NCBI GenBank assembly: GCA_946406115.1
Contig: OX291553.1
Location: 4,469,001 to 4,533,000 of the forward strand
DNA from: Apoda limacodes
Lineage: Eukaryota; Arthropoda; Insecta; Lepidoptera; Limacodidae
Length of the DNA stretch: 64,000 nt
Direction: 5' to 3'
In this document: positions 44,880 to 55,689 of the stretch, one piece after another
Layout of the letters: each line of letters starts with the position of its first letter
Numbering within the stretch: position 1 is the first letter of the stretch
Notes under the pieces: generated by a model
What the model saw: the letters and a program-made list of their open reading frames with translations, nothing else
What the model was told of the DNA's origin: nothing
Databases searched by the model: none
Program-made: the position numbers and the translations under genes

Positions 44880-45170
44880 GTGTGTGATCACACTGACAAC
44901 GTAGATTGCGCGAATACAAATACTGGAGACAACGGCAAAAATGGTAAAATTTATGGAAAAAACGGAGAAGAAAATAGTGGAGACAGGAATGGAGATAGTG
45001 AAACCGATGTTGAAATTGAATTAGGGCCAGATGGCTGCCCCGTCGACTACATTAATGAACAACTGCTGCCCCATACCCCATGCCGATTATAAAAAGTTTT
45101 ATCAATGTGTGAATGGAGGGAAAGTAGAGAAGCTCTGTGCATCAGAACGTTTTTTAATGGAGAATCGCAG
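44880..45170 (+). pseudogene. Chitin-binding exon 8, divergent and frameshifted
   Basis: Acceptor 'aaaatag', donor gttagt, 291 bases, so overall phase 0. V-C-D-H-T-D-N-V-D-C closes the previous domain. The linker is Gly/Asn/Asp-rich and unlike the array. Then G-C-P-V-D-Y-I-N-E-Q-L-L-P-H follows. In that frame a TAA occurs at 45090-45092. From about 45085 the homologous sequence (K-K-F-Y-Q-C-V-N-G-G-K-V-E-K-L-C) continues in the next frame. From about 45147 the end (T-F-F-N-G-E-S-Q) returns to the first frame. Two opposite one-base indels therefore cancel in length. In the middle frame the second cysteine is a tyrosine. It is a decaying exon, or sequence error has hit it twice. Confidence 0.75.
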
Positions 45171-46075
45171 GTTAGTTTCTCACAAAACTAAAGTTAACTT
45201 TTTAGATTTATTAAATTGAATTTTAGATTTGTATATACTTTAATAAATATCAATCTATGTAATCCAAAGAAACGAAATGATTTTCTTATTAGTTAAGATT
45301 TCTATTTCATTATGATAATATGCGTAGAAAGTAGTTACACGTAAATGAATTACGAATATAACTTATACTAATGAATTCTCTATGTTATTTCTTATACTTG
45401 CTTGACACAATACACATACATGTATTTTTAATATTGCTTGAATCAAGAAAAGAAGCAGTAGGCTTCATTCATATTAGGCCTTATAGTTAAAATATGTTAC
45501 TGTAACTATAGGCACCACCACAGATTTCATAAGATCGGGTGGCAAGTAAGAGTGGCTCAAGCACAGAGAGTTAAATATTGCCGGTGCTCACGATATATGA
45601 AGGCCGGCATGCTGAAGGTGCTCAATGCTTAGGCCATCGTGGCCCCGAGATTTTCCCCTAGTTATATTCTTGATGGTTCTAGCAAAAAGTCATTTCAGCT
45701 TTGACAACCTCACTGACCGGGTCCAATGGAGACCAAAGTCCTTAAAAACAACAGCAATAAGCTTATGGTCACTCTCTTCATAAAAGGATACAGGAAGACC
45801 ACGCCTGACGTTTACCTAATTGGTTCTTGCCAAAAACCACGAAAACCTCCTTTGCAGTGCTTTTCTGTAAGGATATCCATTCTTATCTGGATCACTATTT
45901 TAATCTAAATTTAAATACCCGTCTACTCTCACTCATGTATATATATATTTAACCGGACCTAGACTTACCCTGTGACACCCGTTTTGTATTCTTTGTCCTG
46001 GCTCCCCTGTGTGCTGTAATAGAAAGGCACTCAATTTGTTCTACTAACAGTTCTTTTTCATAAACGATAAGCTTT
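45171..46075. other. No gene recognised after exon 8
   Basis: The exon needed to close the last CBM14 domain (V-C-x7-C) is not visible here. Bases 45530-45720 look like a repeat fragment. A 60-codon frame at 45726-45908 has no known motif. Confidence 0.4.
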
Positions 46076-46079
46076 ATTA

Positions 46080-46290
46080 GTTTTACCTGTCCTGTTGTCT
46101 GTTTTCAAATCTAGTAAGTTAAATTTGACCGACTTCCCGGTGTCTGATTGAACTGAAATTTTGCATACACACGTAAATCGGATGATAATGCAATAAAGTA
46201 ATGTCTTAGAGCTGATTTGATGATGGTGTTGGAAGGTGTCCATAGGAACTTTGTAACGAAACGACTTTACCCTATCGAGTTAGGGCTTAT
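46080..46290. repeat. Dispersed repeat related to 1786-2300
   Basis: Shares 'gattgaactgaaattttgca' and the 'tgatgatggtgttggaaggt' type unit with the tandem repeat at 1786-2300, but has only one unit. Confidence 0.55.
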
Positions 46291-47410
46291 TTGATTTGTG
46301 TAGTTTTTTTGCCTTTAAGCTAAACAAAAATGTATACGTTATCTAACCACTCAGTTAATTAATCAAAGTGTCAATCTCATTAATTTGTTCTATTATTCCA
46401 CAGTGTTGACTACAGAAACTTTGGCTGACTTTGGAACGTCTGAAATTTACTTTGACACACCAGTGTTCAGAAACATGACTTTGTAATTAGTTACATGTCA
46501 AGACGATGTAATTATGATACAAGTCATGCCTCGCAACGCCAGTAATACTGTTCTGTTTAAGACAAATTGTAATGCCCCCCCTATATTTAAAAATAAGTAA
46601 TAAAATATTTTTTGAGACTACTGAGCCTCATCCACATTCACTTAAACGATGAAGAGAAAAATATATGTAATATTTTATAATTTAATGTATATAATGATTT
46701 TATTTGACCAAGCATGATCATCAAAACTCAAAAGTGGTAGGAGCCGTTGTGACAAATAAGTAGTAAGCCCAGTTCTTTTAGAGGTACGGCAAACAATAAC
46801 ATACAAAATAAACATAAACAAAAAATCAAGAAATAAAAATCTTTTTTGTAGCTAAAACTATAATCATAATTATACTCAATTTAAAGTTTCACTATTTCTA
46901 AATATAAAAACTTAACCTGGATCTCTTTTCTTATGCCTAAACAACAACATCTAAACAAAGCAATTACTCTAATACCTATAAATAGAGAAAACAAACATTA
47001 AAATTTTGACTTTTCTGTCATCTCTACGCAAAACCCTTATTTTACTACTGCCACATATGAAAGTAAATAACTGCCATACGAACACTAAATCTATTGTTTT
47101 TGTAGAGTGGGAACCAAATGGCTAACTGTTCAGGACTTGCGACCTGAATATTGGTTAAAGGGATCCCTTTACAATGCGCACCAAACGCTCACGATCAGTA
47201 AATATAGTTCAACCCTACCAATTCCGTTTCGGATGCATGGTAATTACTCATTACAAACCTAGGTCTTCTAGTCGGCTATATTAATATTTGTCTGGTTTAA
47301 CTTTAGTTCCCACTTCTACTACATATAAATTAACCATTTATTTTATTTTTTTGGTTAATTTATTTGCGACACCAAAATAAATTAACAATATTATTTTACT
47401 GAGGTATAAT
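46291..47410. other. No gene recognised
   Basis: AT-rich. A good acceptor (ttattccacag, to 46403) is followed by a 26-codon open stretch ending TAA, but nothing links it to a gene. Confidence 0.4.
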
Positions 47411-47414
47411 TTTT

Positions 47415-47846
47415 TTGCTCTTTACCAGCTTGACAATACACTTCAAGAACAGCCCCCACACCGCGTTTGTTTGGCCTTTACCAGCTTGTCATTACACTTC
47501 AAGAGCAGCCTTAAACCGTGTTTTTTTGGCCTTAACCAGTTTGTCAATACACTTCAAGAGCAGCCCTACTCCGCGTTTTTTTGGCCTTTACCAGCTCAAT
47601 AGCAGCCTCAAACCGTGTTTTTTTTGGCCTTAACCAATTTGTAAATACACTTTAAGAGCAGCCCCACAACGTGTTTGTTTTGCCTTTACTTGCTTGTCAA
47701 CACACTTCAAGAGCAGTCCCATACCGCGTTTTATTTGCCTTTACCAAATTGTTAATACACTACAGGACAGCGCCACACGTTTTTTGGTCTTTACCAGGTT
47801 GTCAATACTATACAAGAGCAGCGCCACACAACGTTTTCCGAAAAGC
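47415..47846 (+). repeat. Minisatellite, ~55-bp unit, about 8 copies
   Basis: Units start 'ctttaccagcttg' or 'cttaaccag(t/a)ttg' at 47420, 47476, 47531, 47586 and on. They contain 'caatacacttcaagagcagc' and end in 'ccgcgttttttttggc' variants. The unit at 47586 is shortened and later copies diverge. Two variants ('ccgcgtttgtttggc' and 'ccgtgtttttttggc') partly alternate. Confidence 0.9.
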
Positions 47847-47849
47847 CAA

Positions 47850-48915
47850 AGCCCTATTTGCCAATTGGTCATTGTTTAATTGTTCCGTTCCCGAATACCC
47901 CTGTTCGGCTGCCAAAAAGTCTCAATCATTTGAAGCGGAATAATGATTTATAGTATTTGACTTATTACGGCGGATTAATAAGACGTAAAAGAAAAATTTA
48001 GAACAGATAGGTGCGAAGAGCATGTTTTTTTCAGTACTTTTTATTTTTTCTTTATTGTAAAAACTATATATTTTTTTTAAAAGAATATACTTAACTATTT
48101 GTTAAACTATTTACGATAGATTTTCTCTGACCATTGTAAAATATAAAAAGAATGAGCTGACTCATTTTCTAAAACCGTGTCCGCCCTCGCTGTGAAATGT
48201 CTGGTCCAGTCTCTACCAGTAGCGTCAGCACAAACCTCGCTCACCGAGTTCAAACAAATAATAAACTCTTTTTAACTTTTACGATAGTCTTAAACTTGTG
48301 TCTATAAATGAAAGACTATCATTGAAGTCAGATAGTTTAGTGAGGGTTTCGTAGCTTATTATTATGATAGCTAAACGGGTCTTACTTCTCGTTTAACGTT
48401 TTATTTTTATTTTCTCTAAACATGCTACGATATGCGTCCATATCTTGCACAAGCTTCTTTGGTATAAATCGTACTTGCAGTACAGTATCATAAAGTGGCC
48501 CGCAATGTTTTAGCCGGCTGCAGAGCAATCGAATATGTAATTTGAAAAAGGAACAAACTTTTTTAAACCCGAACATTAATAATGTAACAGATCAAGATGA
48601 TAAAGTTGTGTTTAAATTTCGGACTGGCACAGCAATAAGAATGCGCCATTAAATTAATTTATTAAAAGTAAAATAAGAAATCGACGTTTGAACGCGGCGA
48701 ATTGGCGCCATAATTACCTAAAAATTTTTTTATTATCATCAATACAGTTGTCAATATAATTAGTTTTTTTACAAGCATGTTTGAGAAAAGCACTATACAA
48801 GCCTTGGCCACAACTGATAGCTTTTGAAGTACAAGTATAGTGTGAAAAAGTCATTCCTCTGTTAAATGTATCGAGAGCTACCTTTGATTTTGTACCAGTT
48901 TTATTACAAAATTCT
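47850..48915. other. No gene recognised
   Basis: AT-rich. A 64-codon minus frame at 48382-48576 has no known motif. Confidence 0.4.
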
Positions 48916-48919
48916 ATGG

Positions 48920-49790
48920 CGGTTAATATAATCCCCTGGACCTGACAAAATCCCTAATGAGCTACTAAGACGAACAATAAAAGAAGTCACTTTTTACCAA
49001 AATGATATCGACACAGGGGCCTCCAAGCCATACAACATTACATAAAAAAGGCTCTAAATAAGATATCAATAACTACAGACCCATCAGCCTCATGTCAAAT
49101 GTATACAAAGTGTTTGCCAAAGTTATCCTCAACAGAATTAGCAAGAACCTAGATGAACACGAACCGGTTGAACAAGCAGGATTTAGAACTGCTCAACTGT
49201 AGATCATATTCACACAGTCAAACAGGTAATGGAGCGCTATAACGAATATAACAAAACTAGCTACGTGGCCTTGATTGATTGCTCTAAAGCTTTTGACCGT
49301 GTGAGTCAGGAATCTATCTGGACAAGTCTCCACAAACAATGAATATCGGAAACATATATAATAATACTAAAAGAATTCTACATGAACCGCACAAGTAGAG
49401 TTAGACAAGGGAACTCTTTAACTCTCCCGCCCAAACCCTTTTTTTTCATTTTCCGTAATATGAATTGGGTGCAATATGGCCTAAATATCAATGGAAGGAA
49501 GGTAACCATCTCAGATTCACTGACGACCTCGTGTTATTCTAGGATAATCCGAATGCACCGGAAATTATGAATAATGATTTAACTAGTGAGAGTGCGTTTC
49601 TAGGTCTCTTGATGAATGTGGATAAAACCAAACTACTCACAAACTCAAATGAAGTACCTATCTAAGTCAACAACTTTCCACTTCTGTATGCCAAGGAATA
49701 TACACATATCGGCCAAATAATCTCCACTGAAGACTAAACAACCAAAGAAATTAACATGCGGATAACAAATGGATCGAAAAAGTATTGGAA
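48920..49790 (+). mobile_element. RTE-type non-LTR retrotransposon relic
   Basis: Plus-strand RT fragments in shifting frames. P-D-K-I-P-N-E-L-L comes first. N-N-Y-R-P-I-S-L-M-S-N-V-Y-K-V-F-A-K-V and Q-A-G-F-R follow (about 49065-49190), then D-H-I-H-T-V-K-Q and A-L-I-D-C-S-K-A-F-D-R-V (about 49200-49300), then V-R-Q-G (about 49397). This wording is typical of RTE-clade RTs in insects. Several stops; no complete domain. Confidence 0.75.
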
Positions 49791-49964
49791 TACCCTGAAG
49801 GTTTGTGTCAACCGACACGCTGCACCACTTTATAGTTTTAAAAAGCTACAATTAAGAATAAGTTTTTCTATTTTTAGGTTAAGTTCTATTTAATTATCCA
49901 AAAAAAAATATTACGATAATAGGGCCGCAAAAATAAAGGCTATTTTTATTTTATTTTATTTTAT

Positions 49965-50185
49965 ACAGTTTCAGAGAAACTTCCTTCCGCGACCGCTTGG
50001 GTTGTGGAATGAGCTCCTTGCCAAGGTTTTCTCTAAGGACTACAGTATGGGGTTCTTCAAGAAAGAAGTTATTAAATTTTTGAAGAGTCGGCAACGCGCG
50101 ATTTATACCCCTGGTGTTCTAAGCGTTCATAGGCCACGGTGACGGCTTACCATAAGGCGGACCGTAGGCTTGTTTTCCACGTTAG
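49965..50185 (+). mobile_element. LINE 3'-end fragment (WNELP), plus strand
   Basis: Encodes L-G-L-W-N-E-L-L-A-K-V-F-S-K-D and F-F-K-K-E-V-I-K-F-L-K-S-R-Q-R, ending V-H-R-P-R plus stop. The 'ataaggcggaccgtaggctt' type tail follows. Confidence 0.7.
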
Positions 50186-51120
50186 TGGCACTAAATTTCA
50201 TTAAAATCGATGTAATCCTTACAAATATGGGTGAAAATATGGACGTGCATGACGAAACTATAGACCCTAAAAAATAAGTCACTTGTATCCTAGTTTTTCG
50301 AAGAAAGGATGTTCGTATTTCACAAGAATCGTAAAAAATAATTTATTTTCTGTAGAACTTCCTGCCAACGACTGAACATCTGACAGACACTAAATCTGTT
50401 TGTGACACAATCACGTTGAAAAGTTCAAACGACTAATACTAGAACAAAACGCTTCACTAAATTCAACAGTCATGCACTGTGTGTGAGTAGTTGACAACTT
50501 TTCCTACGTCCATTTGAAAACAAGACTCGGTACTGAATAATTCATTTAATCCTTTTATTCCGCGTCATTGTGCACACTCACGTGTAGCGGCAAAGACTGT
50601 GTGTTACGGACTTTACTACAAAAGAAACAGTGTTACTTCATTGTAACAACTTTGAAAACAAGTCTTTACAGCATGGTACAATAGTTTTGTAATCTATTTA
50701 CTTGTTATTTGGTATGATCTACTGTTCTTTTTTCCCGACTGCCAAGGAATGTTTTTCGCGCGTATCTTGTATGTATGTTTGTAAATTTCTTTATTACCTC
50801 GTATCCTACAAACGGCTCAATGGATTTCGATAGAGTTAAAAGGTATTGTTAGATTTGTCTCAAACAACCAAGTGTCCTTAAATAAATATGAGTCTGTGTC
50901 AGACTTCGTATTACCTTTTTTTTACCCGGTATATCATCTTGTCGCTGCCGAATTGCACAAGGAAAGTTAAAAAGTAAAGAAAAATCAAAAATTAAAAAGC
51001 TGCAAGTAAAAATCAATAACTAAATTAACCGACTGCAAAAACATTAAGAACTAAAAAGAAATAAATAAATGCACTTAAAACATACTTAATATTTAACTAT
51101 AAGCAGGCAGAACTTATTTT
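50186..51120. other. No gene recognised
   Basis: AT-rich non-coding sequence with no supported repeat or frame. Confidence 0.45.
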
Positions 51121-51122
51121 AA

Positions 51123-51460
51123 TTCAAGCATAAATAGTAGTACCTACAGATTACTCAAACTACTCATAAATAGTAGTAGCTACAGATTGCTCAAACTACT
51201 CATAAATAGTAGTACCTACAGATTGCTCAAACTACTCATAAATAGTAGTACCTACAGATTGCTCAAACTACTCATAAATAGTAGTACCTACAGATTGCTC
51301 AAACTACTCATAAATAGTAGTACCTACAGATTGCTCAAACTACTCATAAATAGTAGTACCTACAGATTGCTCAAACTACTCATAAATAGTAGTACCTACA
51401 GATTGCTCAAACTACTCATAAATAGTAGTACCTACAGAATGCTCAAACAACTCATATAGT
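51123..51460 (+). repeat. 36-bp minisatellite, about 9 copies
   Basis: The unit is 'tactcataaatagtagtacc' followed by 'tacagattgctcaaac', nearly perfect, with variants in the first two and last copies. As 36 is divisible by 3, one frame stays open and reads a 12-residue repeat (L-L-K-L-L-I-N-S-S-T-Y-R); I regard this as a by-product of the repeat. Confidence 0.95.
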
Positions 51461-51905
51461 GGTTGCCTTAAAATGAGAATAACATGTTAAAATAGTTTTG
51501 TTACCTATTTACTTGCTGTTTTGTATATTGTTTCGTCAATTATGCAAGTACAGTTAAACCCGGATTAAAAGGTACAAGGCGACTTAACTAACCTCAATAG
51601 TAGTACTATTGTTGTATCTATATGGACCAAGCCTGTATTCCTAATGTCTTCTAAGGGGACCCTAAATTATATCTTAAACATAAGAGGACACAGAAATAGG
51701 GACAGGGTCTATCTTATAACAATAAATAAGTACAAACCTATCTTCTTTATGTGGTCATTCGACAGTTTCTGTTGTATCACTGGTACAGCACTTTTAATAC
51801 ACAAAAACAAGTTAGTTTAAGTAGTCTATAACACAATGCAACGTAAGTGTTATTCGACTTTTAATTCGAAAATTTTTTTTGGTAAATAATTTGCGAGTAC
51901 AATGA
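51461..51905. other. No gene recognised
   Basis: Non-coding, with 'ttaaaatagttttgttaccta' after the minisatellite. A related 'tagttttgtaatctatttac' lies at 50683-50703, before the array. Confidence 0.4.
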
Positions 51906-51906
51906 C

Positions 51907-52110
51907 CTGACTATAGAGTATGGCCAGAAACAAAATGGCTGCGTCCGTAGACCAGCGTTTCGTGCGTAAGGAGCGGTCCTGATAACAACGGCACAATATA
52001 TATGTTTTTTTTGATAATGTGATAACAGTAGAGCTTACTTCACGGGTACGATGCATAAAATTTTCGCAATCCACCAGTCTGTCGACTTCAAGTGCCACAC
52101 ACGACGCTAA
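51907..52110 (-). CDS. Possible two-exon coding stretch with a 60-bp intron
   Basis: On the minus strand an open stretch from about 52110 (A-S-C-V-A-L-E-V-D-R-L-V-D-C-E-N-F-M-H-R-T-R-E) ends at 52039 before gtaagc. A 60-bp AT-rich interval ends in 'gttgttatcag' (intron 51979-52038). The second exon (51978-51907, D-R-S-L-R-T-K-R-W-S-T-D-A-A-I-L-F-L-A-I-L-Y-S-Q) continues in phase 0. The two join in frame, and it is followed by a weak donor gtcatt. K-R-W-S-T-D-A-A-I-L is reminiscent of the first helix of Myb/SANT-like domains, but this is a weak resemblance. Start and end are not found; it may be a transposon-borne or dead gene. Confidence 0.25.
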
Positions 52111-52595
52111 ATATATTGAATTTTACACTATTTATTCAAAATGACCCTAAAAATGTTAAGGTCAACTGATTTACGAATCTAGTTAATTTCTATTTTTGTA
52201 CAGAACATTATAACGCACTAAATGTTCCTCTAAAATAGCATACCACCGAAAACTTTAATACAGTAATCCTAGCTAGCTATATAATATTTACTAAATAATT
52301 TTATAGGACAATGCTTCCCGGTATCTCTATTGTCTCAGTGCGACATTTTGTGTGATTTGTTGCTTGAGATACCACATAAAAACGAAAACCGTGCAGGATG
52401 CCATGATGAGTCAGCAGAGGTTTTGTTCTTTTCTGTGTTTATTTTGATTTGGTCTGTGCTTATTTTAGTACTTCTATTTTAAGTTAAAAATAAAAAGGGC
52501 GAAAAGCTTACAATTGAAATGGGGGTTTAATAATAAGGTTTTGTGTGTGGAACAAGGTATACTTTATTTTGTAATGATGTCTCAGAACCAAAATG
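52111..52595. other. No gene recognised
   Basis: AT-rich non-coding sequence. Confidence 0.4.
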
Positions 52596-52599
52596 GCCA

Positions 52600-52845
52600 C
52601 CATTTGTGCAGTTTCAGAAGAGCTTTATACCGCGAATGCTTAGGTTGTGGAATGAGCTAATGAGCTCCCTGCCGAGGTTTTCTCTTAGGACTACAGTCGG
52701 AAGTTCTTTAAGAAAAGAGTTATTAATCTTTTAAATAGTCGGCAACGTAGGAGGAATGCCCTTGGTACGGTAAGTGTCCAAAGGCTACAGTGACCGCTTG
52801 GAATAACGTGGACCGTATGCTTGATTGTCACCTTATTGATATGAA
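52600..52845 (+). mobile_element. LINE 3'-end fragment (WNELP), plus strand
   Basis: Encodes F-I-P-R-M-L-R-L-W-N-E-L-M-S-S-L and L-R-K-E-L-L-I-F, then the family's 'gtaagtgtccaaaggctaca' end. Confidence 0.65.
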
Positions 52846-53444
52846 AAAATAAAATTAAGTTTATTTGCGGCCCGACCTCGCCACATCGTTACTTCCGGTG
52901 AGAATGATTTTTTTTTTATTATGTATAATTGCAACAAGAAGATCTGTTTCAGCTGTTTCCTTTAAAATAAAATGAATTATAAATTACTTATTTTTTATTT
53001 ATTTACATGAAAAATTGGATATAAAATATTAATTTTTAACACGAGTACCGACCATATTTACTTCCAGCTTATAAAAATAAACTCTCAATATAATCTAATT
53101 AAATATGTTATAATAAAGTACCTTGGTTATGTTACATGTAGTTATTTCATATTTATAGAAATATAAAAAAAAAATACAGGAATATTAAAATAAAATAATA
53201 TTAACTAATTCGCACGTAGCTTGACTGCGATTTAAAAATAATAGTCCTTGTACGATACAAATAATAATTGCTGGTAGGAACCCAAGTATAAATATCAGCA
53301 TACAAATGAGCCATACCATATGAATAGGTTGTAACGATTTCTATGATATTCACAGTTCAAAGGTCTTTACGGTAGTGATTAGTCGAACAGATCGACTCTA
53401 TTTTAGTATATATATTTTATTACACATTTTTTCTATATATTTAG
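52846..53444. other. No gene recognised
   Basis: AT-rich non-coding sequence up to a pyrimidine-rich acceptor-like site at 53444. Confidence 0.4.
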
Positions 53445-53634
53445 GGAACCTTGGAAATCAACCTTCTAAATGGTTATATGAGCCACATTTTGAAAACCAT
53501 CTCTCAAATAAAGCCAGAAACCATGATGTTGAATTAAAATAAAATCAAATAGTTTACTAAAAAATAATAAAAAAATGTAGTTTTTTTTGAAGTTCATAAA
53601 CAACTTTCGTTTTAAAATGTCATGTAGGTAACGC

Positions 53635-54002
53635 CAGGGCCGGATTTAGAGGTCGGGTAGAGGAGGCCGGCCTCAAGGCAACAAAGCTTGGCCCCAAATT
53701 ATTTTCTAAATGAAATGAACAATTTTTTCAGTGGAGTTATTTATTGCGAGACCAAGTAGATTCTTTGAGTATTTAACAAACATATATAACTATAATCGGA
53801 AACAAGAATTATCTAAAATTAAATATTAGCGTAAACGAACGGAACCTTCTGAGCTTTTTTCGCCGAAAAATCGTTGATGATTTCGCTGCAATCCAGTTCC
53901 AGGAGTCGGAATTTGAAAGATTTTTTCTCTAATGTGGGAGCTCCCTGGTTGTGGAGGCTGCGGGGCTTTTACCCCGGTTGCCCTCCCCTAAATCCGGCTC
54001 TG
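53635..54002. mobile_element. hAT-type MITE, 368 bp, with 8-bp target duplication
   Basis: Ends are inverted: 'cagggccggatttag' at 53635-53649 and the complement of 'cagagccggatttag' at 53988-54002. Flanks are ggtaacgc (53627-53634) and agtaacgc (54003-54010), an 8-bp target duplication with one mismatch. CAGNG ends and 8-bp duplications are hallmarks of the hAT superfamily. The interior has no transposase frame, so it is non-autonomous. Confidence 0.82.
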
Positions 54003-54010
54003 AGTAACGC

Positions 54011-55325
54011 ACAGCACACAGAACGTAGTACACATGGCCACTACTAAAAGTACGTACGTTAAATAAAGTAAAATTCATTAGAATCCTTATCACCGAATAA
54101 ATATGAAGAATTTCAATAAATTCAAAGGAAACACACACGAATAATCCGCCAATAATCCCAGTTGTTGAGAGTATCGGGACGGGAACTTTTACAGCGGAAT
54201 TCTGCTTGTAATCTTTTTAACTCTTCCTTTGAGTAGCATGTGAAGCAAAGAAAAAAAAGAATATGCAAGCAAAACGGATAAAGATTATATTTTTTTGATT
54301 TTGATTCAATTTCGGTTGCAAATTCAAAATTCGGTTATCAGTTATCGGCGCGAGCTTATGTCGAAACTTTTTGAGTGTAAGTTAGTTTGCTAAAACAAGC
54401 TTTTACTGCTACTATTGGAATTTGGGTGCAATTATTTAAGTGTCTTTTTTTTCTTTGCTTTTGTCTTATTTGGGGGCAAAGTAAAATCGCCATTTTAAAT
54501 GTAAGCCAAACTGATAAAGCTGTTGTGGCGTGAAAGTTTAACATATAGAGTAACTAGCGAGTTTCTTGCTGAATTCTAATTTGAATAAAAAAAATGACTT
54601 TGACTTTAACATACTCCAAACTTTTAAATTAATATATGAGTAGAATATTTCTTTTTTGGTTAAGTGTCAACAAAATTAATTCTACTTACACAATAATAAC
54701 GTTACATAACCCTAAAAGCTCCTATATCACTAGTAATGAAACATAGTTATATCTGTGACCACCCCTTCAGGAATAGGTGTCATGATGGTATTATATTATT
54801 ATTACAAGTCGTTTCTAGCCATAAAAAAACAAGAGTGGTAATACTATAAGCTCAACATGTAATATTCTCACCGCGTGGCTGAGCAACAATTTCATATGTC
54901 GTCGGCAGATGGCGCGTGATTGACGCGTCGAATACGTACTATGAATAAATCTTCAAACAAAAACTCAATATGTGGAGCTTCTCGTTTTAATAATAAATCC
55001 AATAATTTTCTCAATACGCACTCGGTATGAAGTTTTATAGGCAGTTTGTTGTACTATGAAAAAAAACATTAATAAATTTTCAAAAAATATAATACTAAGA
55101 TGTGAAAAGGTTTCTAATTCTCTCGTAAAAAGAAAAAGGGATTGTTATAAAATAAAATATAGTCAACATTTGACTAGATAAAAAGTAAAATATGGTTATG
55201 TTGATATCATTTATTTGAATAAAAATAAAATTCAAGTACGCTTTTGTAGTTCAGGTAACATAAAATTTTTAAACAATTTTTTTATATGTCAAATTCGAAA
55301 GAGTGTCTTTGCTGTTGTAAAATTA
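54011..55325. other. No gene recognised
   Basis: AT-rich. Minus frames at 53929-54138 and 54356-54544 show no known motif. 54890-54960 resembles a SINE-type 'cgtcggcagatggcgcgtga' segment but is too short to call. Confidence 0.35.
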
Positions 55326-55327
55326 AG

Positions 55328-55468
55328 GTACCCATGTAATGCAGTTTACAAAATTTACGTTAAAGTGAACGAAGACCCATGTAATGCAGTTCAAGAACTT
55401 TACGTTAAGGTGACGTAGACCCATGTTACGTAATTTACAAACTTTACATTAAGGCGACGCAGACCCAT
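55328..55468 (+). repeat. 46-bp tandem repeat, three copies
   Basis: 'acccatgtaatgcagtt...actttacgttaaggtgacg' recurs with period 46 at about 55330, 55376 and 55422, decaying in the third copy. Short frames here reflect the repeat. Confidence 0.85.
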
Positions 55469-55689
55469 TTAAATTTGATTAGAGATAGAATTAAACATAA
55501 TTTATTCACATGTTGTAAATCTAATTTTGAAGGAGAAGCTGCTAAGTTTCTTTTCACAACACTGGTTTATGCGGTGGTTAAGGCTCTGTCCTCCAAGGTT
55601 CTCCTGTAAAAGGGACAATGCAACGGTGGAGATAACAAAAACAATTACTATCAATACAGGTAATCTACTGGTTACTCGTTAAAAATATT

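Noticed and set aside
46404..46483. Short open stretch after a strong acceptor (ttattccacag) downstream of exon 8
   Set aside because: It does not supply the missing V-C-x7-C end of a CBM14 domain, and its phase does not match exon 8; probably chance.
47415..47943. CRISPR-like regular repeats
   Set aside because: Units are directly abutting with no unique spacers; this is a minisatellite in a eukaryotic genome.
51187..51459. 90-codon repetitive protein frame
   Set aside because: It is the open frame of a 36-bp minisatellite, with no start or splice context beyond the repeat and no protein-like flanks.
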